From positions 62,001-126,000 of the forward strand of contig JADJCG010000013.1 in the NCBI GenBank assembly GCA_016703335.1: a stretch of 64,000 nucleotides of DNA. Direction: 5' to 3'. Shown piece by piece: positions 29,803 through 38,352 of this stretch. Position 1 is the first letter of the stretch. Each line of letters begins with the position of its first letter. The position numbers were made by a program, and so were the translations under genes. The stretch comes from Caulobacteraceae bacterium. Its GTDB lineage: Bacteria > Pseudomonadota > Alphaproteobacteria > Caulobacterales > Aquidulcibacteraceae. The notes below the pieces were generated by a model. That model was not told the DNA's origin, did not search any database, and saw only the letters and a program-made list of their open reading frames with translations.

Positions 29803-30177
29803 TTGCTCGGATCAGCGACAGTCACAGCGCTCGTCGGCACGATGAAGCCGGAGATCGCCAAGGCGTTTTACGGCGACACGCTCGGCCTCAAATTCATCAG
29901 CGACGATGGCTTCGCGCTCGTGTTCGAGGGCAAGAATGCGCGCGTACGCGTCTCGCGCGTGCCGGGCATGGCGCCCGCTGCCTACGCTGTGCTCGCGTTC
30001 GAGGTGGCCGACATCGAAAAGGCTGTGGATGGCCTCACGGCCAAAGGCGTTGTCTTCGCTCGTTTCGGGTTCTTTGTGCAGGATGCGCGCGGCATCTGGA
30101 GCGCCCCCGACGGCACAAAAGTCGCCTGGTTTCACGACCCTGACCTGAATTTATTGTCGGTCGTCCAACATGTGTGA
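29803..30177 (+). CDS. VOC/glyoxalase-fold protein
   Basis: 124 residues starting at a TTG codon 6 bases after AAGGAGG, a near-perfect ribosome site that decides the start. The pattern is one VOC module pair: AKAFYGDTLGLKFISDDGFALVFEG and the C-terminal SAPDGTKVAWFHDPDLNLLSVVQ. Related to bleomycin-resistance/glyoxalase-like proteins of unknown substrate. Intact. Confidence 0.85.
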   Translation: MLGSATVTALVGTMKPEIAKAFYGDTLGLKFISDDGFALVFEGKNARVRVSRVPGMAPAAYAVLAFEVADIEKAVDGLTAKGVVFARFGFFVQDARGIWSAPDGTKVAWFHDPDLNLLSVVQHV

Positions 30178-30246
30178 CGGTTAGCCCCTTGGCGGTGGCG
30201 GGGCGGATCAGCTAGAGCCAGGGCAAGTTTCGAATCCGGGAAGACC

Positions 30247-30327
30247 ATGGCCGCGCTCATCGCCATTGCCATTTTCATCGTGGCGATTTTCGTCCTCAAC
30301 ACGATCGAGTTCGGCCGTCCGGACTAA
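30247..30327 (+). CDS. 26-residue single-pass membrane peptide
   Basis: ATG 30247 follows GGGAAG at proper spacing. The product is a hydrophobic helix MAALIAIAIFIVAIFVLN with a short polar end IEFGRPD, then TAA. The stop overlaps the stop of convergent pgsA. Too short for similarity, but composition, ribosome site and a clean polar tail make it a credible small membrane protein. Confidence 0.55.
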   Translation: MAALIAIAIFIVAIFVLNTIEFGRPD

Positions 30328-30962
30328 TCGCGCTTTACCAGCGCCGCCACGTATTGTGCGCCGCTAACAAGCGCCAAAACTGCCGCCGACCAAATCAAGC
30401 TCCGCGCGGCCCAATCCAAACCGATCATCACGCTAAGCGGCGCTGACAGCAGCACTGCCGTCTGAAACGCGAGAAACGCCGCAACGCCTGCCATCTCAGC
30501 CGCAGCTTTCCATTTGCCAAGCTGGCTCACCGGCAGCGTCTTGCCTTGCGCCGAGATGCCTTCGCGCAGGCCCGCCACGGCGATGTCGCGCCCGAGAACA
30601 AGCACGGCTGCCGCAACGAGCGTCATCGGCAGCGCCGCGTAAGCGAGCGCGACCAGCACGCACGTGATCAGCACCTTATCGGCCGAATGATCTAGTGCGG
30701 CGCCCAGCGGCGTCACGGCGTTCCATTTCCGCGCCAAGTATCCGTCGAGCCAATCGGTTGCCGCGGCGAGCGCAAACAGAATGAACGCAAGCGCGTAGAT
30801 GAAGCCAGCGAGCGGTGGATCGACATGAAGCTCCGCCGCCGCCCACAGCACAAGCGCCGCAACCACTGGCCCCATCACAATCCGAAACACCGTGAGCAGC
30901 GTCGGAATCGGGCTTACGCGCGCTGAAGCGTCAGTGCTTGTTGCTGTCTCGGAAGAAGTCAT
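30324..30962 (-). CDS. pgsA: CDP-diacylglycerol-glycerol-3-phosphate 3-phosphatidyltransferase
   Basis: 212 residues. The CDP-alcohol phosphotransferase signature is complete: DWLDGYLARKWNAVTPLGAA then LDHSADK, giving the DGxxAR-G-D-D pattern. About five membrane helices. PgsA makes phosphatidylglycerophosphate, the first step to phosphatidylglycerol and cardiolipin. The start MTSSETATS lies 32 bases inside the uvrC 3' end, on the same strand, so it is probably co-transcribed with uvrC, a frequent arrangement. Confidence 0.92.
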   Translation of the reverse strand: MTSSETATSTDASARVSPIPTLLTVFRIVMGPVVAALVLWAAAELHVDPPLAGFIYALAFILFALAAATDWLDGYLARKWNAVTPLGAALDHSADKVLITCVLVALAYAALPMTLVAAAVLVLGRDIAVAGLREGISAQGKTLPVSQLGKWKAAAEMAGVAAFLAFQTAVLLSAPLSVMIGLDWAARSLIWSAAVLALVSGAQYVAALVKRD

Positions 30963-33046
30963 AGATGCGTTTCGCCAGTTCTTTGTTGACGCCTTCGACG
31001 CCTTCCAATTCCGATAGCCCAGCACGCGAAACACCGCGCGCCGAGCCGAAGCGATCGAGTAGAGCGCGCTTTCGAGCTGGGCCGATGCCGCCAATTTCGT
31101 CGAGCGGATTTTTGGTTAGCCCAGCGCTGCGCTTACCGCGATGTGCGCCGATGGCGAAGCGGTGCGCTTCGTCCCGGAGCCGCTGCAGATAGTAGAGAAC
31201 CGGGCTCTTCTCGTCGAGCCGGAACGCCGGTTTGCCTGGAATGAAGAAGCGCTCGCGCCCCGCATCGCGATCCACGCCCTTGGCGATGCCGGCAATGGTG
31301 ATGCGGTTTTTGAGCCCAAGCTCGTCCAGCGCCTCAAGCGCTGCATTGAGTTGGCCATCGCCACCGTCGATCAGCACGAGATCCGGCCACGCGCCGAACT
31401 TTGAATCGCGCTCGGGCTCGTCGCGCTCTTTGGAGAAATCGACGCCGCCGTCTGAAACTCTTCCTCCTCTCCCTTGCGGAGAGGGGGCGGGGGGTGAGGG
31501 GCGGTCAATTGATCAGGCGCCTGCGTGTTGAAGCGCCCCTCATCCGGCTCGCTGTCACTCGCCACCTTCTCCGCAAGGGAGAAGGGTTCGTCCGGCGTAT
31601 CTTCTTCTCTCTCAATCAACATCCGCGCGAACCGCCTGCGGATCATCGCTTTCATCATCGCGAAATCGTCGCCGTCGAACTCCTCCGCCTTCATGTTGAA
31701 CTTGCGATACTGGTTTTTCGTAAAGCCCTCAGGCCCCGCGACGATCATCGCGCCGAGCGCGTTCGTGCCCTGCATGTGGCTGTTGTCGTAAACCTCGATC
31801 CGCTCGGGCCGCTGCGACAGGCCGAACACTTCCGCCACGCCGTCGAGCAGCTTCGCAACGCTGCCGGTCTCCGCCATGCGCCGCCCAAGCGCTTCGCGTG
31901 CGTTCAGCAGCACCGCATCGACGATCTCGCGCTTCTCGCCGCGTTCCGGGCGACGGATCTCAACCTTGCACTCAGCGCGAATGCAGAGGGCTTCTTCGAG
32001 CAATTCGCGGTCGCTCGGTTCGACGTTCGTCAGAATGAGTTTCGGCGGTTCGCGGTCGTCGTAGAATTGCGCGATGAAAGCGCCAAGAATTTCCTCCGCC
32101 GACTCTTCACCACCGTGACGCGGAAAATAAGCGCGGTTGCCCCAGTTCTGGCCGGCGCGGAAAAAGAAGACCTGGATGCACGATTGCCCGCCTTCGACAT
32201 GAAGCGCGAAGACATCGGCTTCATCAAACGTATGTGGATTGATCCCTTGCGAGGCGCGCACGCTCGCGAGCGCCCGAATGCGATTGCGCAGGCGCGCCGC
32301 GTGCTCGAACTCCAGCTTCTCCGCCGACTCACGCATCTCAACCGCGAGCCGATCCTGAAGCTCAACTGATCGGCCTTCTAAGAAATCATCGCGTCTTTCA
32401 CAGGCGCGGCGTACTCGCCGTCGTTCACTAGACCCGTGCACGGCGCCGAGCAGCGTTTGATTTGATAGAGCATGCAGGGGCGCGTGCGCCCACTGAATGT
32501 TGAGTCTGAACACGAGCGCAGCAGGAACGCCTTCTGCAACGTATTGAGCGTGCGGTTCACAGCGCCCGCGCTGGCGAACGGCCCGTAGAACTTGCCTTTG
32601 AAGCTCTTCGCGCCGCGGTGCTTTTGCAGTACTGGCGTTTCGTGATCGGTGCGAATGGCGATGTACGGGAAGCTTTTATCGTCCCGCATCAACACGTTGT
32701 AGCGCGGCCGCAGGCGCTTGATCATGTTTGTCTCAAGCAACAGCGCTTCGGTCTCTGTCGCCGTGACGATGATCTCCATCGACATGGTCTGATGGATCAT
32801 CCGGTAGATCGCGTTCGTGTGCCCGCGCCCTTGCGCGTACTGCCCGACGCGATTCTTCAGGCTCTTGGCTTTGCCGACGTAGAGCACCTCGCCATCCGCG
32901 CCGATCATCCGATAGACGCCCGGCTTCATCGGCAGGCGCTTCCACGTATCGCGGATTGCCTCGATGCCCTTCAGTGCGGGCGTCGGCGCATCTTCCGCGG
33001 GCAGGTGCTCCAGCGGAGGCGTGATGGGTTTGTCGGCGCCGCTCAT
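30931..33046 (-). CDS. uvrC: Excinuclease ABC subunit C (two frameshifts, inserted palindrome)
   Basis: UvrC makes both incisions in nucleotide excision repair. The GIY-YIG domain is at the N-terminus (PGVYRMIGADGEVLYVGKAK) with the Cys-rich CSAPCTGLV. The first shift is near 32380: after KDAM one base is missing before DFLEGRSVELQ. The UVR motif (EKLEFEHAARLRNRI) and the RNase H-like nuclease (IEVYDNSHMQGTNALGAM) follow. A linker near 31463-31588 is enlarged by a palindromic element, and a second shift lies in or beside it before KFGAWPDLVLIDGGDGQL. The C-terminus has the tandem HhH (DEIGGIGPARKRALLDRFGS). All domains are present, so the gene is probably functional in the organism. Confidence 0.9.
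31463..31588. repeat. Dispersed palindromic element inside uvrC
   Basis: Two hairpin-forming arms face each other. The left one (about 31466-31501) contains CTCTCCCTTGCGGAGAG and TGAGGGG. The right one (about 31536-31586) contains CCCCTCA and CTTCTCCGCAAGGGAGAAG. Each arm is itself palindromic and the arms are inverted copies, with about 34 bases between. This is the look of the short palindromic repeats common between genes in alphaproteobacteria, but here it lies in the uvrC linker and is translated (QLTAPHPPPPLRKGEEEE on the minus strand). It falls where UvrC tolerates variable linkers. Confidence 0.8.
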
Positions 33047-33174
33047 CGAGTCGTCAGTGTATCTTCACAAATGGGGTTGGGCTTGGGCCTATCCCAGACA
33101 GGTGAGGTGGAACCTATCGTCCTGCGGCCCCGCGCCCCCTGGACGGGAAAGGCGGCTCCCGCCACGGTATCCAC

Positions 33175-33525
33175 ATGAAAAACCTCAACCGCATCGAGGA
33201 GCCCGAGGCGGAGACCCGTTTTGAAGCGCTCGATCCAGACGACTGTAAGACGATGCTCGACGTCCGCGCCGGCGTCGATGAAATCGACCGCATGCTGGTC
33301 GCGCTCATCACCCGCCGCCAGGGCTATATGCATGCCGCAGCCCGCATAAAGCCCAGCCGCGACGTGGTCCGTGACGAGGCTCGCATCAATCAGGTGCTTA
33401 CCAACGTGAAAGCCGAAGCCGAGCGCATGGGGCTTTCCTGGGCCATCGCCGAGCCGGTTTGGCGCGAGATGATGGAACGCTGCATCGCTCACGAATTTGA
33501 TGTCTGGGACGCCACACGGGTCTGA
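33175..33525 (+). CDS. Chorismate mutase, AroQ type
   Basis: 116 residues, all helical. LDVRAGVDEIDRMLVALITRRQGYMHAAARIK carries the AroQ helix 1 residues, then RDEARINQVLTNVKAEAERMGLS and AEPVWREMMERCIAHE. Converts chorismate to prephenate for Phe and Tyr synthesis. Stand-alone domain with no fused dehydratase. Divergent from uvrC, with 128 bases between for both promoters. Confidence 0.85.
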   Translation: MKNLNRIEEPEAETRFEALDPDDCKTMLDVRAGVDEIDRMLVALITRRQGYMHAAARIKPSRDVVRDEARINQVLTNVKAEAERMGLSWAIAEPVWREMMERCIAHEFDVWDATRV

Positions 33526-33742
33526 GCATCTGCGCGAGCGGGCTGACGCCCAAGCTTTCGCCGTGTTAACCAAGTCCCCGGCTGGGAGGGCGTCGTCCGG
33601 GTTGGGTGATGCCGCACAAAATCGATGCTCGTGTTCGCGCTAGGCGCGAGGCGAAGCTGTGTCATGCAAGCATGCATGGCGCGTCGTGGCGGCGAGTCCG
33701 CGCCAATGCTAACCCCTTGAGCTTGCGCGCGGGGACTGGCGT

Positions 33743-34768
33743 ATGAGATGGTTTCTTGGACTGCTGCTGGTGATCGCACTTGTGTTGGGTGCGCTTTTCG
33801 CCGTCGGCACATTTTTGCTTCCAAACACGCTTGAGGTAACGCGAACCGTCACGGTGGAGCGTCCGCGCGCCGCCGTGTTCGCGATGGTGAACGATCTTAA
33901 GATCGCCAAGGAATGGTCGCCGTACTACGCGCGCGATCCGGACGCGGACTATACCTTCTCTGGCGATCCAGGCGCTGGCCAAACCATGCGCTGGGTCTCC
34001 GACGTGCGCGAAGTCGGTTCTGGCCGGATGTCGATCGTCAACTCGGCGCCGAACGAGGAAGTGCAGAGCATCCTCGAAATGGGCGAACGCGCGACGCTCA
34101 ACGCCGAAATGATTTTGCGCGCCGTCGATGGCGGCACCGCGGTCGCTTGGACCGTCACCGCCGAATGCGGCGCGGGCTGGATCAACGTCCCCTGCCGCTA
34201 CATGAACCTCATTCTTCGCGGCGTGATTCAGAAAGAACTGGATAGCGGCCTCGCGCGTCTCAAGACGTTGGCCGAGCAGCTGCCGAACGTGAACTTCGAA
34301 ACGCTCAATCCGCAGTTCGACGCCATCGAAGCGCAACCCTTCGTCTATTCGGTGGTCGAAACCGCGGCTAGCAATCCGGACGAAATTCAACGCGCAGAAG
34401 GCCTCGGCCTCGATCAAGTGCGCCGCTTCATGAGCGAATATCAGCTCACCGCAGCCGGCCCGCTGACGCGCGTTGTGACAGAGCAGACCGCTGAACGCAT
34501 GACCTATCGCGTCGGCTATCCTTACGCTGGCCCGCGTCCGCTGACGGTCGTTGGCGTGCAAGTTGGCGAAACGCCGTCAGGCCAAGCGATGCACGTGCTC
34601 GTCGAAGGCGACCGCAACAATGTTGGCGCGGCTTACGCCCAGATGGACGCCTATCTGCAAGCGCACCGCATTCCCAAGCGCGAAGACGCTTTGCCGTGGC
34701 ACACCGTCATTGATGCGGGCGACGCCACGCGAGCGTCGCGCATTGAGATATTCATGCCGCTCCAGTGA
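33743..34768 (+). CDS. Membrane-anchored SRPBCC plus GyrI-like effector-binding protein
   Basis: 341 residues. An N-terminal membrane helix (about 3-25) precedes an SRPBCC/polyketide-cyclase-like domain (about 30-180; VTRTVTVERPRAAVFAMVND, then KEWSPYYARDPDADY). A C-terminal GyrI/AraC effector-binding-like domain follows (about 195-341; VQVGETPSGQAMHVLVEGDR, then HTVIDAGD). This fusion occurs in proteobacteria with no assigned function; it may sense or bind small hydrophobic molecules. Intact. The 217 bases upstream hold no recognisable gene. Confidence 0.75.
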   Translation: MRWFLGLLLVIALVLGALFAVGTFLLPNTLEVTRTVTVERPRAAVFAMVNDLKIAKEWSPYYARDPDADYTFSGDPGAGQTMRWVSDVREVGSGRMSIVNSAPNEEVQSILEMGERATLNAEMILRAVDGGTAVAWTVTAECGAGWINVPCRYMNLILRGVIQKELDSGLARLKTLAEQLPNVNFETLNPQFDAIEAQPFVYSVVETAASNPDEIQRAEGLGLDQVRRFMSEYQLTAAGPLTRVVTEQTAERMTYRVGYPYAGPRPLTVVGVQVGETPSGQAMHVLVEGDRNNVGAAYAQMDAYLQAHRIPKREDALPWHTVIDAGDATRASRIEIFMPLQ

Positions 34769-34791
34769 GCGAAGGAAGAGGGACAAAGCAA

Positions 34792-34821
34792 AAGGCCCGC
34801 GGGAGCGATCCCGCGGGCCTT
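34792..34821. terminator. Bidirectional intrinsic terminator
   Basis: A perfect 13-base stem AAGGCCCGCGGGA with loop GCGA and its inverse lies between the converging SRPBCC/GyrI and cold-shock genes. It is preceded by AAGCAA and followed by TAGCATTCT. Strong hairpin, modest T-tracts; it probably serves both directions. Confidence 0.75.
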
Positions 34822-34844
34822 AGCATTCTCAAAGCTCAGACGAC

Positions 34845-35610
34845 TTAGTCGTTGACCTTCAGGTTCACGGCTTTCGGACCTTTGCCCTTGGTGTCGGGCA
34901 GGGTCTGGAAGTTGACCTTTTGGCCTTCGACCAATTGCGTGAGGCCGGCGCGCTCAACAGCACTGACGTGGACGAACACGTCCGCACCACCGCCGTCCGG
35001 CGTGATGAAGCCGAAGCCACGCGCGCCGTTGAAGAACTTCACGACGCCATCCTGCGGATCGCCGAGCGGTGCACGCGGGGGACGATCGCCGCCGCCGAAG
35101 CCGCCGCCGCCACCACCACCGTAACCGCCACCGCCGCCGCCACGATCGCCGCCGCCGCCACCGCCGCCGCCACCGCCACGGAATCCGCCGCCGCCGCCGC
35201 CACCACCGTAGCCGCCGCCACCGCCGCCGCCGCGATAGCCACCGCCGCCGCCGCCACGATCACCGCCGCCGCCGCCAAAGCCGCCGCCGCCGCCGCGATA
35301 TCCGCCGCCGCCGTAGCCACCACCGCCGCCGCCGCGATCACCGCCGCCGCCGCCACGATAGCCGCCGCCACCGCCACCGCCGCCGCCACCACCGCCGCCG
35401 CCGCGACCACCGCCGCCGCCGCCACCGCCGCCGCCGAAGCCGCCGCCCCCACCGGAAAACGCCGCCGCCGCCGAAGCCGCCGCCGCCGGTGTCACCGCCG
35501 CCAAATTCCGGCGTCGCGTTGTCACGTTCGCGGCCGCGACCGCCGCGCTTTTCTTTCTTCTTGTCGTTATTGTCGTCGTCACCGCCGCCAAAATCGTCGT
35601 CGAAACTCAT
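34845..35610 (-). CDS. Cold-shock domain protein with long Gly-rich region (frameshifted)
   Basis: The N-terminus MSFDDDFGGGDDDNNDKKK is acidic then basic (KRGGRGRERDN). A low-complexity stretch of roughly 140 residues of (G)nYRGGGG-type repeats follows. The C-terminal 70 residues are a CspA-type domain: GVVKFFNGARGFGFITPDGG with RNP1, DVFVHVSAVERAG with RNP2, and FQTLPDTKGKGPKAVNL. A frameshift near 35450-35460, at a C-run on the plus strand, splits the Gly region; repeat DNA of this kind is error-prone. Binds RNA or single-stranded DNA. The Gly-rich arm, like RGG-type tails of RNA-binding proteins, may promote self-association (inference). Confidence 0.8.
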
Positions 35611-35821
35611 TTCCACTTGTCCTGATAAAGGCCGAGGCGAACGCCATCGGCCGCGCGCACGCCTATGCGCACGCACGTCACCGCGAATTTCTGCTTTGTT
35701 GGGGAAAGAAAATTCTGCCGCACTTTGCGGAACTTCGCACCATCTCCGGTCAACACGACCAGCTTCTTCACAACGCGCTTATGCGCGAGAGGGTCCCGCC
35801 GCGCAAGCGACAAGTCTTGGT

Positions 35822-36369
35822 TTACGCGGGATTCATGTCGTTTTGGAGGGTGCGGCGCTCCTGCGCTGCAACCACGCGTGACACGATGTAGGCGCCCACC
35901 AACTTAGAGGCGACGCCGGTCAAAATCGTGCCCCAGGCGAAAATGCCCGGCACGACAAACGATGCCAGGCCGATGAACAACACCTGGTCGACCGGCGCCG
36001 GAGGCCAGGCTCGAGATCATGATGCGCTGCGAAAGCGGCCGCTTGGAGAAGGTATAAACCGCCCAATCGACGCTCTCGCTGACCAGGAAGGCGACGCCGC
36101 TCGCCACCACGACCGTGATCCAAGAGGTCAGCGTCGACAGCGCCAGGCCGGCGATCATCGCCCCCAGACCCAATGTCTTGATCTCGCGCTGCGCGAAGTC
36201 GCGCACGACCAGCACAAGGCCGGTCACGACCGCAAACGGCTGGCACGCGCCGCCGCCGAAATCGTCGGGAATGGCGGATCGTCGGCACCGCCGCGAACGC
36301 CCAGTTGATCACCGGCATCAGCCCGACATAGAGCGCTGTCCATCGCCGTCCCGTTAGAAAGATCGCCAC
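35822..36369 (-). CDS. VUT-family membrane protein, queuosine-precursor transporter-like (frameshifted)
   Basis: Starts MAIFLTGRRWTALYVGLMPV. A shift near 36270-36285 (before IPDDFGGGACQPFAVVTGLV) and another near 36000 (before APVDQVLFIGLASFVVPG) are needed to join five or six membrane helices. Middle part: VLVVRDFAQREIKTLGLGAMIAG and SESVDWAVYTFSKRPLSQRI, the YhhQ/VUT (DUF165) pattern. The joined protein, about 182 residues, imports preQ0/preQ1-like queuosine precursors in characterised relatives. No queuosine biosynthesis genes are nearby. The identity rests on motif resemblance and the helix pattern. Confidence 0.7.
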
Positions 36370-36703
36370 GCCGATACGGCGACAATCAGGATCGCGACGC
36401 GGTTAGCAGAAAGGCCGCGTCTTCATGCGAAGGCCAGTGCCCGCTGGGCAGCGAGCCAAGCGGGGCGCCTTGTCCAGGGCGGCAGCCCAGCGCGGTCGGG
36501 CGCTATTAAGTGATGCCGGTCGCTGGAGCAAATCAGGCGCGCTGGCGTCTTGGAGACGCACGGCAGCGACGCCAACGAGTGTTCGAGCTCCGTCCAGCGT
36601 GCGCGCGAACCGTGACACCGGTAACGAGCACTCCGGCGCGCACCCTGGTTCGGGTCATCGCGATGACGCGATTGACAGAGGTTCAAACAGGGGGAGCACG
36701 CAA
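36370..36703. other. Intergenic stretch, no gene recognised
   Basis: Both strands have open frames, but their translations are Arg/Ser-rich in the way of GC-rich non-coding DNA. It must hold the promoter of the leftward VUT gene and that of the rightward 30-residue peptide. The sequence TTGACA at about 36671 could be a -35 element, but no matching -10 was found. Confidence 0.4.
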
Positions 36704-36796
36704 ATGTCCAAGTTCTATTGCCTGATCGCAGCGGCGGCCGTGTTTCTCCCCGTTGCGATGGCGACACTGAACCAAGCCGCGATGATCGTCGCCTGA
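36704..36796 (+). CDS. 30-residue secreted or membrane peptide
   Basis: ATG 36704 is preceded by GGGGGAG, a strong ribosome site. The product begins MSKFYCLIAAAAVFLPVAMA, a hydrophobic or signal-like helix, and ends TLNQAAMIVA. The stop is followed 22 bases later by a strong hairpin terminator. Own ribosome site, short coding frame and terminator together look like a complete small transcription unit. No known family is recognised. Confidence 0.55.
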   Translation: MSKFYCLIAAAAVFLPVAMATLNQAAMIVA

Positions 36797-36818
36797 TGAG
36801 CGACGCGCGTGGCGAGGG

Positions 36819-36844
36819 AAGGGCGCGGAGCAATCCGCGCCCTT
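36819..36844. terminator. Shared intrinsic terminator of small peptide gene and rlmJ
   Basis: AAGGGCGCGGA, loop GCAA, TCCGCGCCCTT: an 11-base perfect stem. On the plus strand it is followed by TAATTT, on the minus strand by CCC. It sits between the stop of the 30-residue peptide and the inferred TAA of rlmJ (36848-36846). Confidence 0.8.
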
Positions 36845-36845
36845 T

Positions 36846-37671
36846 AATTTCTGACGAGCCTGCCAGCCGCTTTGGCCTTTGGTGAGCGCGTCAGCCAAGA
36901 ACGGCAGCGCCTCTTTCAGCGCCTCGCTCAACCAAACTGCGGATTGATCAAAAACACGCTTGAGCCAACAAGCTTGCCGTCGCGCTGCGGCGTTGCAACC
37001 CAAAGGTCAGCGCGCAACGTTTCGCGATCGGTAAAGCCGCGCACCTCAGCGTCGGCGCTATCCAGCACCGCGCTGCTCTTCAAAGGTCGCCACCAAAGAT
37101 AAACGCCGTGCGCAAAGCGTCTCACGGTCGCGCGCAACGCCTCGACCGAAACATCCATCTCATCCGTCGCCTCATACGGCGGATCGATCAGCACCAGCCC
37201 GCGCTTCTGTGGCGGTGGCAGCAACGCGCCCACTGCTTCCCAGCCATCACGCTCATGCACCTGCACATTGGCTTTGCGCGGCAACGCTCGGCGCAAAGCA
37301 CCTGCATCTTCGGAGTGCAGTTCGCACGCCATCAGCACGTCCTGATCGCGCAAATTCGTCGTCACCAGCGCCGGTGAGCCCGGATAGGTCCACAGTGCGC
37401 CATCAGCATTGAAGCTGCGCACTGCTTCCAGATACCGCGCAATCAAAGGTGGCGGCTCCGGCCAATCCCAAAGCCGCTGAATCCCATCGCGCCATTCCGG
37501 GCTGCGCTCAGCCTCCGAGCCCGCAAAGTCATAAAGCCCGCGCCCGGCGTGCGTATCCAGCACCGCGAACGGCGTCTCTTTGCGTTTTAAAGAATCGAGA
37601 CAGAACAGCAGCACGGCGTGCTTCAGGACGTCGGCGTGGTTGCCGGCGTGGAAGGCGTGGCGATAGTTCAC
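36846..37671 (-). CDS. rlmJ: 23S rRNA (adenine2030-N6)-methyltransferase RlmJ (frameshifted)
   Basis: MNYRHAFHAGNHADVLKHAV is the RlmJ N-terminus. The catalytic DPPY-type motif is VLIDPPYEATDEM, and VLDTHAGRGLYD is the SAM region. The frame stops at INPQFG. Adding one T (TTTGGTTGAGC to TTTGGTTTGAGC) continues into LSEALKEALPFLADALTK, the family C-terminus. A second small shift then gives a TAA at 36846 right before the terminator. Length then about 275 residues, normal. Methylates A2030 of 23S rRNA. Confidence 0.85.
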
Positions 37672-37698
37672 GCCAGCGGCTTAACGGGAGAAGGCCAG

Positions 37699-38077
37699 AT
37701 GGCAAAGGTGCTTGGTGTCGGTGGCGTGTTCTTCAAGTCGCGCGACGGCGATGCGCGATTGGTACGGTCGTGTCTTGGGCATCACTTTCACCGATTGGGG
37801 CGGGGCGCTCTTTCTGCCGCAAGACGCCGCCGCTCATGCGGGCTCGGCCACCGTATTCAGCCCGTTCAAGGCCGACACCGATTACTTCGCGCCGTCAGAC
37901 AAGGAATTCATGTTCAACCTCATGGTTGATGATCTCAATGCCATCCTGGCGCGCGCCAAGGAGCAGGGCGTCGAGCCGATCCTCACGATGATGGATGAAG
38001 CCAACGGCAGTTTCGCGCACATCATGGACAACGAAGGCCGCAAGATTGAATTGTGGCAGCCGAAGCCCATGTCCTGA
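37699..38077 (+). CDS. VOC/glyoxalase-fold protein (frameshifted)
   Basis: Starts MAKVLGVGGVFFKSRD after GGGAGAAGG. A shift near 37750 leads into MRDWYGRVLGITFTDWGGALF, the classic VOC first-module helix and strand. The second module ends HIMDNEGRKIELWQPK, with the metal-site Glu. About 125 residues when joined. Similar to PhnB/glyoxalase-like proteins of unknown substrate. Only 27 bases separate its start from the divergent rlmJ start. Confidence 0.8.
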
Positions 38078-38079
38078 CC

Positions 38080-38352
38080 ATGGGAGATTTTCGCGATAAC
38101 GCCGCCGGCCACCGCTACGAACTCGATGCGCCCGAGGGCCAGTCGTTCGCAGACTATCGCGACATCGCCGGTGTGCGCGTCATCCTACACGTCGAAACGC
38201 CGCCCGAGGCGCAAGGCAAAGGCTACGCTTCCCAGCTCATGAAGCACGTTGTCGATGACGCGCGCTCAACCAATCGTCGCTTACGCGCAAGTTGTTCGTA
38301 CGCCGTCGCCTATTTTCGCCGCCATCCAGATACGGCTGACGTTCAGGCCTGA
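38080..38352 (+). CDS. YjdJ-type GNAT N-acetyltransferase
   Basis: 90 residues of the short COG2388-like GNAT family: DFRDNAAGHRYELD, then RVILHVETPPEAQGKGYASQ with the acetyl-CoA loop (QGKGYA), and the final YAVAYFRRHPD. Two bases after the VOC stop, so in the same operon. It overlaps the 3' end of the convergent persulfide dioxygenase gene by 10 bases. Confidence 0.8.
   Translation: MGDFRDNAAGHRYELDAPEGQSFADYRDIAGVRVILHVETPPEAQGKGYASQLMKHVVDDARSTNRRLRASCSYAVAYFRRHPDTADVQA

Noticed and set aside
30210..30246. tRNA-like TTCGAATCC before the 26-residue peptide
   Set aside because: It looks like a T-loop, but no acceptor, D or anticodon arm can be folded around it, and it ends in the peptide's ribosome site.
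35607..35813. 68-residue minus-strand protein ahead of the cold-shock gene
   Set aside because: Most likely the 5' leader of the cold-shock mRNA; no ribosome site or similarity, and it overlaps the cold-shock start.
34920..35891. Long plus-strand frame rich in Ala/Thr, and others rich in Arg/His, opposite the cold-shock gene
   Set aside because: They are shadows of the GGC/CCG repeat of the Gly-rich coding sequence; all frames stay open because of its composition.
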